Positions 9,370 to 16,790 of a stretch of DNA of 64,000 nucleotides are shown one piece after another. The translations under genes were made by a program, and so were the position numbers. The notes under the pieces were generated by a model. That model made no database searches. It saw only the letters and a list, made by a program, of their open reading frames with translations, and had not been told where the DNA came from. Positions within the stretch are counted from its first letter, which is position 1, and every line of letters begins with the position of its first letter. Source of the DNA: Natronincola peptidivorans (GTDB lineage Bacteria > Bacillota > Clostridia > Peptostreptococcales > Natronincolaceae). The DNA lies in contig NZ_FOHU01000002.1 in assembly GCF_900111615.1 (NCBI RefSeq), forward strand, positions 1 to 64,000, given 5' to 3'.

Positions 9370-9698
9370 GTTTTGGAATACCAACCAAAAGCATGAAAAT
9401 AATTATGAATACCTTAGTAGAGAAAAAAGAAATTGAGAAGGCATCGGTTTTTGGAAGTAGAGCCATGGGCAATTATAAAAATGGATCAGATGTCGATATT
9501 GTTATCTATGGTGATAGCATCACAGTTGAAGTAGTAAATCAAGTAAGCTTAGAATTAAATGAAAAGCTTCCTTTACCCTACTATTTTGATATTGTTCACT
9601 ATGAAACTCTAGAACATGAGGGCCTAAAAGAGCATATAGACAAACATAGCAAAATATTTTATGAGAAAGGTACCAGGCACCTAACTTTTTTTAATTAA
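9366..9698 (+). CDS. mntA: MntA-type minimal nucleotidyltransferase antitoxin, C-terminus formed by a repeat
   Basis: 110 residues. GSRAMGNYKNGSDVDI matches the GSX10DXD motif of the pol-beta-like MNT fold, with G30, S31, D42 and D44. In studied pairs this protein transfers AMP to HepT and neutralises it. The reading frame runs into repeat copy 3: the last residues GTRHLTFFN and the stop are repeat-encoded, so the ancestral C-terminus was probably a little different. The catalytic core is untouched. It is translationally coupled to hepT by an ATGA overlap. Confidence 0.85.
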   Translation: MSFGIPTKSMKIIMNTLVEKKEIEKASVFGSRAMGNYKNGSDVDIVIYGDSITVEVVNQVSLELNEKLPLPYYFDIVHYETLEHEGLKEHIDKHSKIFYEKGTRHLTFFN

Positions 9699-9704
9699 TT
9701 GTAG
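9669..9704 (+). repeat. Repeat family 1, copy 3 (variant, overlaps mntA)
   Basis: GGTACCAGGCACCTAAC differs from the consensus core by one base and is followed by TTTTTTTAATTAATTGTAG. The usual terminator hairpin is missing; in its place GTAG ATATAG CTAC can form a small stem. The TTGTAG at its end serves as the -35 of the next promoter. Confidence 0.75.
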
Positions 9705-9728
9705 ATATAGCTACAGAAGTGTTATACT
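9699..9728 (+). promoter_or_regulatory. Probable sigma-A promoter partly supplied by repeat copy 3
   Basis: TTGTAG, 18-bp spacer, TATACT. The -35 falls at the end of the repeat. The coiled-coil gene starts 38 bp downstream with AAGGGGGAAG as ribosome site. Confidence 0.45.
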
Positions 9729-9766
9729 ATAATTATTAAAGGCTGAATCGAAGGGGGAAGCTTCGG

Positions 9767-10111
9767 ATGGAGGACAAGGTTTTTAGCTTGCTAGAAAGAA
9801 TGTATTCTGATTTAAGTAGTAAAATTGATAACATGGATGTACAAATGCAAGAAATGAAGACTGATATGCAAGAAATGAAGACTGATATGCAAGAAATGAA
9901 AACTGATATGCTAGGAATAAAGTCAAATATGGCTACAAAACAAGATTTAGCTATGCTTGAAAACAAGATGGATGCCAACCATAAAGCTTTATATGATGGA
10001 TATATACAAAACGCTGAGGATATTACCGAAATAAAAGCTAAATTGGATCAACTAACTGATCGGGTTGAAAATCAAGAAATAAGATTGCAGATATTAAAGT
10101 CAGCAAAATAA
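9767..10111 (+). CDS. Small coiled-coil protein with perfect heptad repeats
   Basis: 114 residues, nearly all predicted helical. Three tandem copies of the heptad MQEMKTD (about residues 27-47) come from a 21-bp DNA repeat. A longer coiled-coil (ITEIKAKLDQLTDRVENQEIRLQIL) lies at the C-terminus. No TM segment or catalytic motif. Similar small coiled-coil proteins are common as unassigned accessory genes in clostridia, and the function is unknown. The family 1 repeat copy 4 follows the stop by 3 bp. Confidence 0.65.
   Translation: MEDKVFSLLERMYSDLSSKIDNMDVQMQEMKTDMQEMKTDMQEMKTDMLGIKSNMATKQDLAMLENKMDANHKALYDGYIQNAEDITEIKAKLDQLTDRVENQEIRLQILKSAK
9845..9907 (+). repeat. Three tandem 21-bp repeats inside a coiled-coil gene
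   Basis: The unit ATGCAAGAAATGAAGACTGA(T) occurs three times in a row; the third copy has one G to A change. Each unit encodes exactly one heptad, so copy-number change would lengthen the coiled coil in phase. Confidence 0.9.
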
Positions 10112-10114
10112 AAT

Positions 10115-10230
10115 CTGGTGCCAGGCACCTAACTTTTTAACTTATTCTGATGAAAGAGGATCTTTATTATAACTGCCTTATTGTAGGCAACAGTACCTTT
10201 TGGTAAAATAAGACCAAGAGGTATTTTTTT
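10115..10230 (+). repeat. Repeat family 1, copy 4 (long form) with terminator
   Basis: CTGGTGCCAGGCACCTAAC and TTTTTAACTTATT are followed by about 45 bp of extra sequence, then the hairpin TACCTTTTGGT / ACCAAGAGGTA (10194-10223) and seven T residues. The inner arm bases (GGT/ACC) differ from copy 1 (GGC/GCC) yet still pair, which is compensatory change. Confidence 0.8.
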
Positions 10231-10262
10231 GCTTTGCTATTGATAGACACGGGGGTGGCAGG

Positions 10263-11507
10263 ATGGAGCTGCAGGTAAAGGATATTTGTTTTCTTAGAAA
10301 TAAGCACTACACAATGCAAAATGAAATAACGCTCAATAGCAATCGAGTGGATACCAGTTTTTTTGATGACCATGAATTTGTTGAGATAACAAGCTCAAAG
10401 GGATCAATGATATGTATGATTTCCTACAGCAGCGATGACTCTGATATCCATGCTTATGTATCACCTCCGTTAAAGGAAATCAGCGATGGAGATAAATTTA
10501 TCATAAAAAAAATCAGCCATGTCAACCTAAAAAGATACTTTATCACAAAGGTAGAAAATGTAAAGATTGATAAGGTAGAGGTCTCTCAAAACATCATAGA
10601 CAGCGTTAGCAGGGATGGAGAGCTGGACGGGATTGTTTTGCTCAACAAGCTGAATGGCTATAGCTTGAAGCTGCCTATGGATAAGATACTTGTAGATGCC
10701 CATAGTGTAGATAAGGTAAGATTAAGCATCAAGCATAGAAAGTTGCTGGAGATAGACCTGCCTACTTATATCAGTCAGATGTATCTAGATAGCCTGGATG
10801 GGTCCTTAGATCAGTATTATCAGGATGAATCAAAAAATATAACCTATGAAAACTATTATGAAGCGGCAAAAAAATTGAAATACCACTTGGAGAAAAAAGA
10901 GATAGACTTTTTATCTGTCTATCCTATGTACACAGAAAAGAGGAAAAGAAGTTTACTGGAGGGCATCACAGAACTAGTAAAGAAGGGTAAAGAAAAAGCA
11001 TTGAGCTTTTTTATAGGACAAAAAAGTATTGACCTGAGGGTAATAAGACCCTATCCCATAGATGAAAGTGAAAATGCCATAAGACTGTCGGAAACAGCTA
11101 TGAAGCTATTAGGACTAGAGGAAACAGACACAGTGACTATACGAAATGGAAAGTATAGCTGTAAGGCTAGAGTGTTGAGCATCGATGACTGGTGCATTGT
11201 CACCAACGAAAATAGAATCAAATCACAGCAGGACATAAACCTGCTGATAGGCCTTCCAACCTATATGAGGAGGGAATTAGATCTCCCCTATATCAACACC
11301 AATGTTTCTGTTGAGAGAGACCTAGGGTATTTTTTTAGAAAGCATTCAAACAATCAAATCATGACCATCATTGGATTGATTCTATCCTTGACGGTGGTGA
11401 ATGAGATCGCCAATATTTACGTTAGGATTCTGTCCATCATAGCCCTAATCATCCTGTTTATGTATTTATCCTTTTCGGAGGTTCGAGAAAAGATATCCCA
11501 TAAATAA
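10263..11507 (+). CDS. Unknown protein with two C-terminal TM segments
   Basis: 414 residues with no family I can name. The stretch IRLSETAMKLLGLEETDTVT and the following residues look like a double-psi or swapped-hairpin beta-barrel of the Cdc48-N/AbrB kind, and a related pattern may occur near residues 105-150; this is a weak inference. Two hydrophobic helices lie at about 362-402 (IIGLILSLTVVNEIANIYV, ILSIIALIILFMYL), with the bulk predicted cytoplasmic. GGGGGTGGCAGG precedes the ATG. It lies between repeat copies 4 and 5 as a one-gene module. A remnant of a paralogue's last 15 codons is present at 15204-15251. Confidence 0.6.
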   Translation: MELQVKDICFLRNKHYTMQNEITLNSNRVDTSFFDDHEFVEITSSKGSMICMISYSSDDSDIHAYVSPPLKEISDGDKFIIKKISHVNLKRYFITKVENVKIDKVEVSQNIIDSVSRDGELDGIVLLNKLNGYSLKLPMDKILVDAHSVDKVRLSIKHRKLLEIDLPTYISQMYLDSLDGSLDQYYQDESKNITYENYYEAAKKLKYHLEKKEIDFLSVYPMYTEKRKRSLLEGITELVKKGKEKALSFFIGQKSIDLRVIRPYPIDESENAIRLSETAMKLLGLEETDTVTIRNGKYSCKARVLSIDDWCIVTNENRIKSQQDINLLIGLPTYMRRELDLPYINTNVSVERDLGYFFRKHSNNQIMTIIGLILSLTVVNEIANIYVRILSIIALIILFMYLSFSEVREKISHK

Positions 11508-11513
11508 ACCAAG

Positions 11514-11592
11514 CTGGTGCCAGGCACCTAACTTATTAACTTATTGTAAATATTTACACCTTTTGGTAAAATAATACTGGGAGGTGTTTTTC
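11514..11592 (+). repeat. Repeat family 1, copy 5: leader of the transposase gene
   Basis: CTGGTGCCAGGCACCTAAC, TTATTAACTTATTGTAAA and the hairpin ACACCTTTTGGT.. ACTGGGAGGTGT (11556-11587) with a T-rich tail. Here the right hairpin arm contains GGGAGGTG, which is the ribosome binding site of the transposase starting at 11594. This is the copy most likely to be the parental form. Confidence 0.8.
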
Positions 11593-11593
11593 T

Positions 11594-12430
11594 TTGGGAA
11601 GAAAACCTAGGATTGAGTATAAGGGCGGTGTTTATCACGTTATTCAAAGGGGAAATAATCGAGAGTACATCTTTGAGAAAGATAAAGATAAAGCATACCT
11701 ACTGGAGTTGGTAAAGGAATATAAGGAGATGCTGAATTTTCATTTCTATGGATTTGCTTTAATGAACAATCACTATCATTTCATCATTAAGACATTGGAT
11801 ACACCATTACAGAAGATTATGCATCGAATCAATAATAAGTATAGTAAATACTATAATTATAGGAATAGTAGAACAGGACATGTTTTTGAAAATAGATATA
11901 AGGGTATTTTGGTAATGGAGGATAGCTATATCCTGTCTCTGCTGCGATATATTCATCAAAACCCTGTGAGGGCAAAGCTGTGTAACAAAGTGAGAGACTA
12001 TGGATGGAGTAGTGATTCATATTATAGAAGGAATGAAAAGGGCGAAATCGTGGATATAGATTTTGTCTTGAATATCTTCTCTAAAAACAGGTATCAAGCA
12101 ATAAAGGCCTATGGAGGATTTATGGATATGGAGAAGATGGAGGAAGGCAGTGTTTTTGAGGAGGTTGAAGCTATTGGTGAGGGTCAGGAGAAGGCTGTTG
12201 AGGAGACTGTAGCATCTATTGAAAGAAAAAGCCTTGAGGATCTCCTGTATGAGGTGACAAAGGACAGGACTTTATATGAGGAAATTAAAAAAGGTTCTAG
12301 AAAAAGAAATCTAACAAATTTTAAGCAACAATATATCCAGCAAGCTTTGGCTGCTAATTATACCATGAAGGAAATTGGAGAGAGCTTATCTATTAGTGAA
12401 ACGTCTGTATTTAAAATGTATCACAGATGA
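11594..12430 (+). CDS. REP-associated tyrosine transposase (RAYT1, Y1_Tnp/IS200-like)
   Basis: 278 residues. The N-terminal Y1 transposase fold has H60-Y61-H62 (LMNNHYHFIIK), the HUH metal ligands, and the conserved blocks TGHVFENRYKG and YIHQNPVRAKL. The C-terminal 130 residues are helical and end in an HTH-like segment (TMKEIGESLSISETSVFKMY), which is longer than in IS200 proper. The start is TTG, 7 nt after GGAGGTG. RAYTs are single-copy domesticated-type transposases linked to short palindromic repeats; here the family 1 repeat is directly upstream. No insertion-sequence ends are seen 3' of the gene. The family call is secure; the link to repeat family 1 is inferred from position. Confidence 0.85.
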   Translation: MGRKPRIEYKGGVYHVIQRGNNREYIFEKDKDKAYLLELVKEYKEMLNFHFYGFALMNNHYHFIIKTLDTPLQKIMHRINNKYSKYYNYRNSRTGHVFENRYKGILVMEDSYILSLLRYIHQNPVRAKLCNKVRDYGWSSDSYYRRNEKGEIVDIDFVLNIFSKNRYQAIKAYGGFMDMEKMEEGSVFEEVEAIGEGQEKAVEETVASIERKSLEDLLYEVTKDRTLYEEIKKGSRKRNLTNFKQQYIQQALAANYTMKEIGESLSISETSVFKMYHR

Positions 12431-12452
12431 ACAAATATAAGGGGGAAAATGC

Positions 12453-13991
12453 ATGGCTTCTATTGTAAAGAGCTTTTCTATATCGGGCGTAGATGGTTGT
12501 CTGGTGGACGTTGAAACAAAAACCATCGATGGGCTGCCTATGATTTCTATTGTAGGATTGGGAGATACTGCTGTAAAGGAGGCAAGGGAAAGGGTTGAAT
12601 CTGCATTAAATGATGGGAACTATGAGTTTCCTCAAATGAAGGTGGTTATTAACCTGGCCCCCAGTGATTTAAAAAAGAGTGGCTCTCATTTTGATTTGCC
12701 CATTGCCTTGGGACTGTTAATGGAAACGGGACAATTAAAGACGAAAAAGATAGAAGCTTATGGATGTATCGGGGAATTATCCTTAAATGCTAGACTGCGA
12801 TCCTGTACAGGGGTACTGCCTATGACCATTGCAGCAAAGGAGGCTGGGATCACGAATATCATTGTACCAAAGGATAATGTAAAGGAAGCTTCTTTAGTAA
12901 AGGGGATTAGGGTATATGGATTTGATACCTTAAAGGAAGTAGTGGAATTTTTAGAGGATAAGAAGGAGTATATGGGGAATCAAGAGGAAATGGTGACTGT
13001 TAGCGAAGTAGATCCCTATAGAGTAGACTTTAAAGAGGTCCAAGGACAGGAGGCTATGATTGAATACATTGTCATTGCAGCAGCTGGAGGACATAATCTT
13101 TTGATGGTTGGAACACCAGGCTGTGGTAAATCCATGATTGCTAAACGGATCCCCACCATTCTGCCTAGTATGACAGAAGAGGAAGCCCTTGAGGTCACAA
13201 AGATTTATAGTGTGGCAGGATTGTTGAGGGGAAGGGGACATTTAATCAAGGATCGACCTTTTCGAGCACCCCATCATAATGCTTCTACCAATTCCTTAAT
13301 TGGTGGCGGCAATAATGCTACCCCGGGGGAAATTTCATTGGCCCATAACGGCGTATTATTTTTAGACGAGATTGCTGAGTTTGGCAAGAAAACTCTTGAA
13401 GCTTTGAGACAGCCAATGGAGGATCAAATTGTCACCATCTCTAGGGTAAAATATACCAATACCTATCCTGCTAGCTTTATGCTGGTGGCGGCAATGAACC
13501 CTTGTCCATGCGGATATTTTGGTAATGATAAGTGTCGCTGCAGTGATTATGAGGTAGTAAAATATAGGCAAAAGATATCTGGTCCGATCTTGGATCGGAT
13601 GGACATACAAAAATATGTACAGCCAGTAAAGTTTAAGGAATTATCCAGCAGTACCTCAGGAAAAACCTCTCAGGAGCTTCGAGAAAGAGTGGAGTTTGCA
13701 AGAAGTATTCAGAAAAAAAGGTACGACAGGATAGATGGCATTAACTGTAATGCTCAAATGGGACATGCTTTGATTAAAGAATACTGTCAGCTGGAGGCAG
13801 AGGGAGAAAGATTGTTACAATTGGCTTATGAACGTTTTAATTACAGCGCTAGAACCTTTCACAAATACTTGAAGGTGGCTAGAACCTTTGCAGATATGGA
13901 AGCCTCAACAAAAATTCGCAAAAAGGATGTGGCAGCGGCTCTAATGGCAAGAGATTTAGAAAAAGAAGGTGCTGCCATGATGGTGCTTTAG
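12453..13991 (+). CDS. comM: YifB/ComM-family Mg-chelatase-like AAA+ ATPase
   Basis: 512 residues, normal length. An N-terminal ChlI-like (Lon-type) domain covers about 1-170 (LPMISIVGLGDTAVKEARER). The AAA+ core has Walker A VGTPGCGKSMIAKR near 222 and Walker B GVLFLDEIAEF near 300. A C-terminal Mg-chelatase helical domain with FHKYLKVARTFADME follows. ComM helicases promote branch migration during integration of transformed DNA. AGGGGGAAAA precedes the ATG. The gene is 22 bp after RAYT1 and 12 bp before dprA, so comM-dprA form an operon, as commonly seen. Confidence 0.92.
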   Translation: MASIVKSFSISGVDGCLVDVETKTIDGLPMISIVGLGDTAVKEARERVESALNDGNYEFPQMKVVINLAPSDLKKSGSHFDLPIALGLLMETGQLKTKKIEAYGCIGELSLNARLRSCTGVLPMTIAAKEAGITNIIVPKDNVKEASLVKGIRVYGFDTLKEVVEFLEDKKEYMGNQEEMVTVSEVDPYRVDFKEVQGQEAMIEYIVIAAAGGHNLLMVGTPGCGKSMIAKRIPTILPSMTEEEALEVTKIYSVAGLLRGRGHLIKDRPFRAPHHNASTNSLIGGGNNATPGEISLAHNGVLFLDEIAEFGKKTLEALRQPMEDQIVTISRVKYTNTYPASFMLVAAMNPCPCGYFGNDKCRCSDYEVVKYRQKISGPILDRMDIQKYVQPVKFKELSSSTSGKTSQELRERVEFARSIQKKRYDRIDGINCNAQMGHALIKEYCQLEAEGERLLQLAYERFNYSARTFHKYLKVARTFADMEASTKIRKKDVAAALMARDLEKEGAAMMVL

Positions 13992-14003
13992 GGGGTAGTT
14001 GGT

Positions 14004-15110
14004 ATGGTTTATTGGATTTGGTTAAGACAACTAAAAGGCATAGGTGCTACTATAGAAAAAAGGCTTCTAAAGCATTTTAAAACCCCTCAAGCAATTTATG
14101 AAGCAGAAGAAGATGCATTAATGGATGTAGAAGGAATTGGTAAGGCCACAGCAAAAACTATAAAAAAATCGAGATCTTTAGATAAGGCATCAAATCTATT
14201 AGAGGTAATTAGGAAAAAGGATATAAAAATATTAACCTATCATGATCCTCTATACCCTAGTGATGCCAAGGTATATCCAGAAGCACCTACAGTTTTATAT
14301 TATAAAGGAAATATTAGGGATAATAGTGAAGGCGTGGCCATAGTGGGCTCTAGGAGATGTACTGGCTATGGGAAACAGGTGGCAATAGAGGCAGCTGACT
14401 ATCTAGCTAGAAATCATATACCTGTCATCAGCGGTATGGCAAAAGGAATAGATGGGTATGCCCATATCGCCTGCTTGAAAGCCGGTGGATATACGATAGC
14501 TTTTTTGGGACATGGATTGGATATGTGTTATCCCAAGGAGCATATAGAGTTAATGGAGGGCATCATAGAAAAAGGTGTTGTCATTTCAGAGTATCCACCT
14601 AATACAAAACCAAGGCAAGAGTATTTCCCCAAAAGGAATGCCCTCATCAGCAGCTGGAGCAAAAAGGTACTGGTGGTGGAGGCGGCGGAAAAAAGTGGTG
14701 CTTTAATTACAGCTAATCTAGCTAAGGCTCAGGGGAAAGAAGTGTTAGCTCCTCCCCATGAGATGTATAGCCCTACTGGAAGAGGCACGAATCGTTTGAT
14801 TGCTCAGGGGGCTACTGTATATTTACATCCTTCTCAGCTGCTGGAGGAACGTGAATCTATACAGACAAAATCCCTAGAATCAAAGAAGTATAAAGGAAGA
14901 GAAGTTGAAAAACCCTTTAGAGAACTTATGCCTATCGAGAAGCAGATATTAGATAGCTTCCAGGGTTCCATCAAGACCATTGAAGAGATTGAAGAAGATA
15001 CAGGAATTAGTCAAGTAGAGCTGATAGAACATCTTTCTATATTGGAGCTAGAAGGAATCATTGAAGCATTATCTGCAGGAAGATTCAAATATACGGTGCC
15101 AGGCACCTAA
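14004..15110 (+). CDS. dprA: DNA processing protein DprA, tail supplied by a repeat
   Basis: 368 residues. An N-terminal helix-hairpin-helix (LLKHFKTPQAIYEAEEDALM, VEGIGKATAKTI) precedes the Rossmann DprA core with AIVGSRRCTGYGKQ, SGMAKGIDGYAH and the TIAFLGHGLD segment. A winged-helix DML1-like end lies near 305-362. DprA loads RecA on incoming single-stranded DNA. The last residues TVPGT and the TAA stop lie inside repeat copy 6 (GGTGCCAGGCACCTAA), so the native end was replaced or extended. The topA gene that often follows dprA in Firmicutes is absent here. Confidence 0.92.
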   Translation: MVYWIWLRQLKGIGATIEKRLLKHFKTPQAIYEAEEDALMDVEGIGKATAKTIKKSRSLDKASNLLEVIRKKDIKILTYHDPLYPSDAKVYPEAPTVLYYKGNIRDNSEGVAIVGSRRCTGYGKQVAIEAADYLARNHIPVISGMAKGIDGYAHIACLKAGGYTIAFLGHGLDMCYPKEHIELMEGIIEKGVVISEYPPNTKPRQEYFPKRNALISSWSKKVLVVEAAEKSGALITANLAKAQGKEVLAPPHEMYSPTGRGTNRLIAQGATVYLHPSQLLEERESIQTKSLESKKYKGREVEKPFRELMPIEKQILDSFQGSIKTIEEIEEDTGISQVELIEHLSILELEGIIEALSAGRFKYTVPGT

Positions 15111-15125
15111 CTTTTTAACTTATTG
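15094..15125 (+). repeat. Repeat family 1, copy 6 (short form, overlaps dprA)
   Basis: CGGTGCCAGGCACCTAAC then TTTTTAACTTATT. No hairpin module follows. It encodes VPGT-stop for dprA. Confidence 0.85.
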
Positions 15126-15153
15126 AAAGAAGGCTTAGGTGAATAGGATAGGA

Positions 15154-15183
15154 TTGTTTAAAAGGATATAGGAATGATATACT
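15154..15183 (+). promoter_or_regulatory. Probable sigma-A promoter of the amidohydrolase/ATP-grasp operon
   Basis: TTGTTT, 18-bp spacer, TATACT. The surrounding 45 bp are clearly similar to the hepT promoter region at 8899-8945 (AGGATTGTTTA.. AATGATATACT), which points to a duplicated segment. Confidence 0.5.
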
Positions 15184-15203
15184 GTAAGCATAAAGTTAAG
15201 CTA

Positions 15204-15251
15204 ATGTATTTATCATTTTCTGTAGTGGGGGAAAAGATAGCACATAAATAA
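15204..15251 (+). pseudogene. Remnant of the 3' end of a paralogue of the 10263-11507 gene
   Basis: These 48 bases match 11460-11507 at 39 of 48 positions. In frame they read MYLSFSVVGEKIAHK-stop, against MYLSFSEVREKISHK-stop at the end of the 414-residue protein. The rest of that gene is absent, so this is a deletion scar that left only the last 15 codons and the stop. Confidence 0.7.
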
Positions 15252-15273
15252 TAGATAATCATTGGAGGTACAT

Positions 15274-15909
15274 ATGGAGGCTTTAGACTTAAAGAAGATG
15301 GAAGAATGCTTTATCAAGGAAATAGATGACAATCCCCGCGGTCATCAAATCGTCAAAGGGAAAAATCCTATTATTTTGACTGCTCCCCATAGCGTAAGCC
15401 ACTTGAGGGAGGAAAAAGAAAAAATTGGTGAGTTTAGAACTGGGGTCATCGTACAGCTAATAGGAGAATTATCAGGTTGCCATAGGGCATATAAAACCAA
15501 AAACTTAGGAGACGATGCCAACTATGATAGGGATTGTAACTTCAAAAGTGACTTATTAGAGTATATAAAAGAGAATGATATTAAGCTGGTACTGGACTTT
15601 CACTTATCCTCTCCCAATAGGGCTTTTTCTATAGATATCGGTACAGGACGTAGGTCCCTGATTCAGGGTAGGGAAGATTTGCTTAGCTGTATCAAGGGAG
15701 GCTTTGAAGCTGTTTACCAAAATGTAGAGGTAGATGATACCTTTCCAGGCTCCTACCCACATACTGTTTCTGCCACTGCTTCAAGGGAGTTGGGGATACC
15801 GGCTTTTCAGATAGAAATCAACTGGAGTAAAGTGGATGATTATGAGAAAACTAAAATCTTTGTCAATACCATGGCAAAGATGATCAATAAGCTGGAGGAA
15901 CTACTATGA
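15274..15909 (+). CDS. N-formylglutamate amidohydrolase-like protein
   Basis: 211 residues from the ATG at 15274, 4 nt after GGAGGT; a TTG at 15262 is in frame but overlaps that ribosome site. Family features: LTAPHSVSHLR with H39, KIGEFRTG with E53, a DDANYD block, and LVLDFHLSS, which fit the zinc/catalytic pattern of FGase-type hydrolases. These hydrolyse N-acyl amino acids or peptides. The stop overlaps the next gene by 4 nt. Since two ATP-grasp ligases follow, the substrate is probably a small amide or peptide product rather than formylglutamate; this is inference. Confidence 0.7.
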   Translation: MEALDLKKMEECFIKEIDDNPRGHQIVKGKNPIILTAPHSVSHLREEKEKIGEFRTGVIVQLIGELSGCHRAYKTKNLGDDANYDRDCNFKSDLLEYIKENDIKLVLDFHLSSPNRAFSIDIGTGRRSLIQGREDLLSCIKGGFEAVYQNVEVDDTFPGSYPHTVSATASRELGIPAFQIEINWSKVDDYEKTKIFVNTMAKMINKLEELL

Positions 15910-16790
15910 AGGGATGGATTATTTATAATGGCGCATTGAGGATAAAGAAGATGGAGGCATTGGTCTTCAAGCTTGCTGAGGAGGGTAAAAAAAAGGGATA
16001 TCATTTAAAGTTGATCAAAAATAATGAGCTGATTCCCGCCTACTGTTCCCTTGGAAAGCCTCAGTTACATTCAGTATTAGAGCTAGATGAACCTGATTTT
16101 GTAATCTTTTGGGATAAGGATATCTTACTGGCGAAGCATCTGGAGTTGATGGGATTTAGATTGTTTAATACACCAGAGGCTATAGAGGATTGTGACAATA
16201 AAGCTTTGATGCACCTGAAGCTAGCAAGGGCAGGGATAAGGGTTCCCAAAACCATACTAGGCCCCTTTACCTTTCATCAGCATAATTTAAGCGATGGCTA
16301 TTTGGATAAAGTTTTTGCCCAGCTGGGAGAGCGGATTATACTGAAGGAGGCCTATGGCTCATTTGGTATGCAGGTTCATATGATAGACAGCAGAGAAGCC
16401 TTAAAACAGCAGATTCTCAACCTTGGCAACAGACCCTTTATCATGCAGCAGTATATCCATAGCAGCTATGGGAGAGATATCAGGGTCAACATCATTGGGA
16501 ATAGGATGGTAGGGGCTATGGCCAGAACCAGCCCATCAGATTTTAGAACCAATATAACACTAGGGGCCACGGGAGAATTGGTGGAGCTAAATCAAGAGCA
16601 AAGGGAAATCGCACTGAAGGCACATGCTGCTCTAAATCTTGATTTTAGTGGTATTGACTTACTATTTGGTGAAGACAATGAACCGATTCTGTGCGAGGTA
16701 AACTCCAATGTAAACTATCTAAGCTTTGAGGAAGCATCCGGTGTCAATTTTAGTCATCTCCTACTGGATTGGATTCGTGAGGCATTATGA
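15906..16790 (+). CDS. RimK-like ATP-grasp ligase (first of two)
   Basis: 294 residues. RimK-type ATP-grasp features: a LFNTPEAIEDCDNKALMHLK segment (N-terminal lobe boundary), IILKEAYGSFGMQVHMI (phosphate/lysine strand), FIMQQYIHSSYGRDIRVNII, and the metal-binding end FSGIDLLFGEDNEPILCEVN with E and N ligands. Such enzymes join a carboxylate to an amine with ATP. The ATGA overlaps on both sides show tight translational coupling. The acceptor is not evident. Confidence 0.78.
   Translation: MKGWIIYNGALRIKKMEALVFKLAEEGKKKGYHLKLIKNNELIPAYCSLGKPQLHSVLELDEPDFVIFWDKDILLAKHLELMGFRLFNTPEAIEDCDNKALMHLKLARAGIRVPKTILGPFTFHQHNLSDGYLDKVFAQLGERIILKEAYGSFGMQVHMIDSREALKQQILNLGNRPFIMQQYIHSSYGRDIRVNIIGNRMVGAMARTSPSDFRTNITLGATGELVELNQEQREIALKAHAALNLDFSGIDLLFGEDNEPILCEVNSNVNYLSFEEASGVNFSHLLLDWIREAL

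Noticed and set aside
9845-9907. CRISPR-like tandem repeats
   Set aside because: The units are contiguous with no spacers and encode in-frame heptads of a coiled-coil protein.
11594-12430. Complete IS200/IS605 insertion sequence
   Set aside because: No tnpB-like partner and no paired element ends are seen; the protein has the longer C-terminal region and repeat association of RAYTs.
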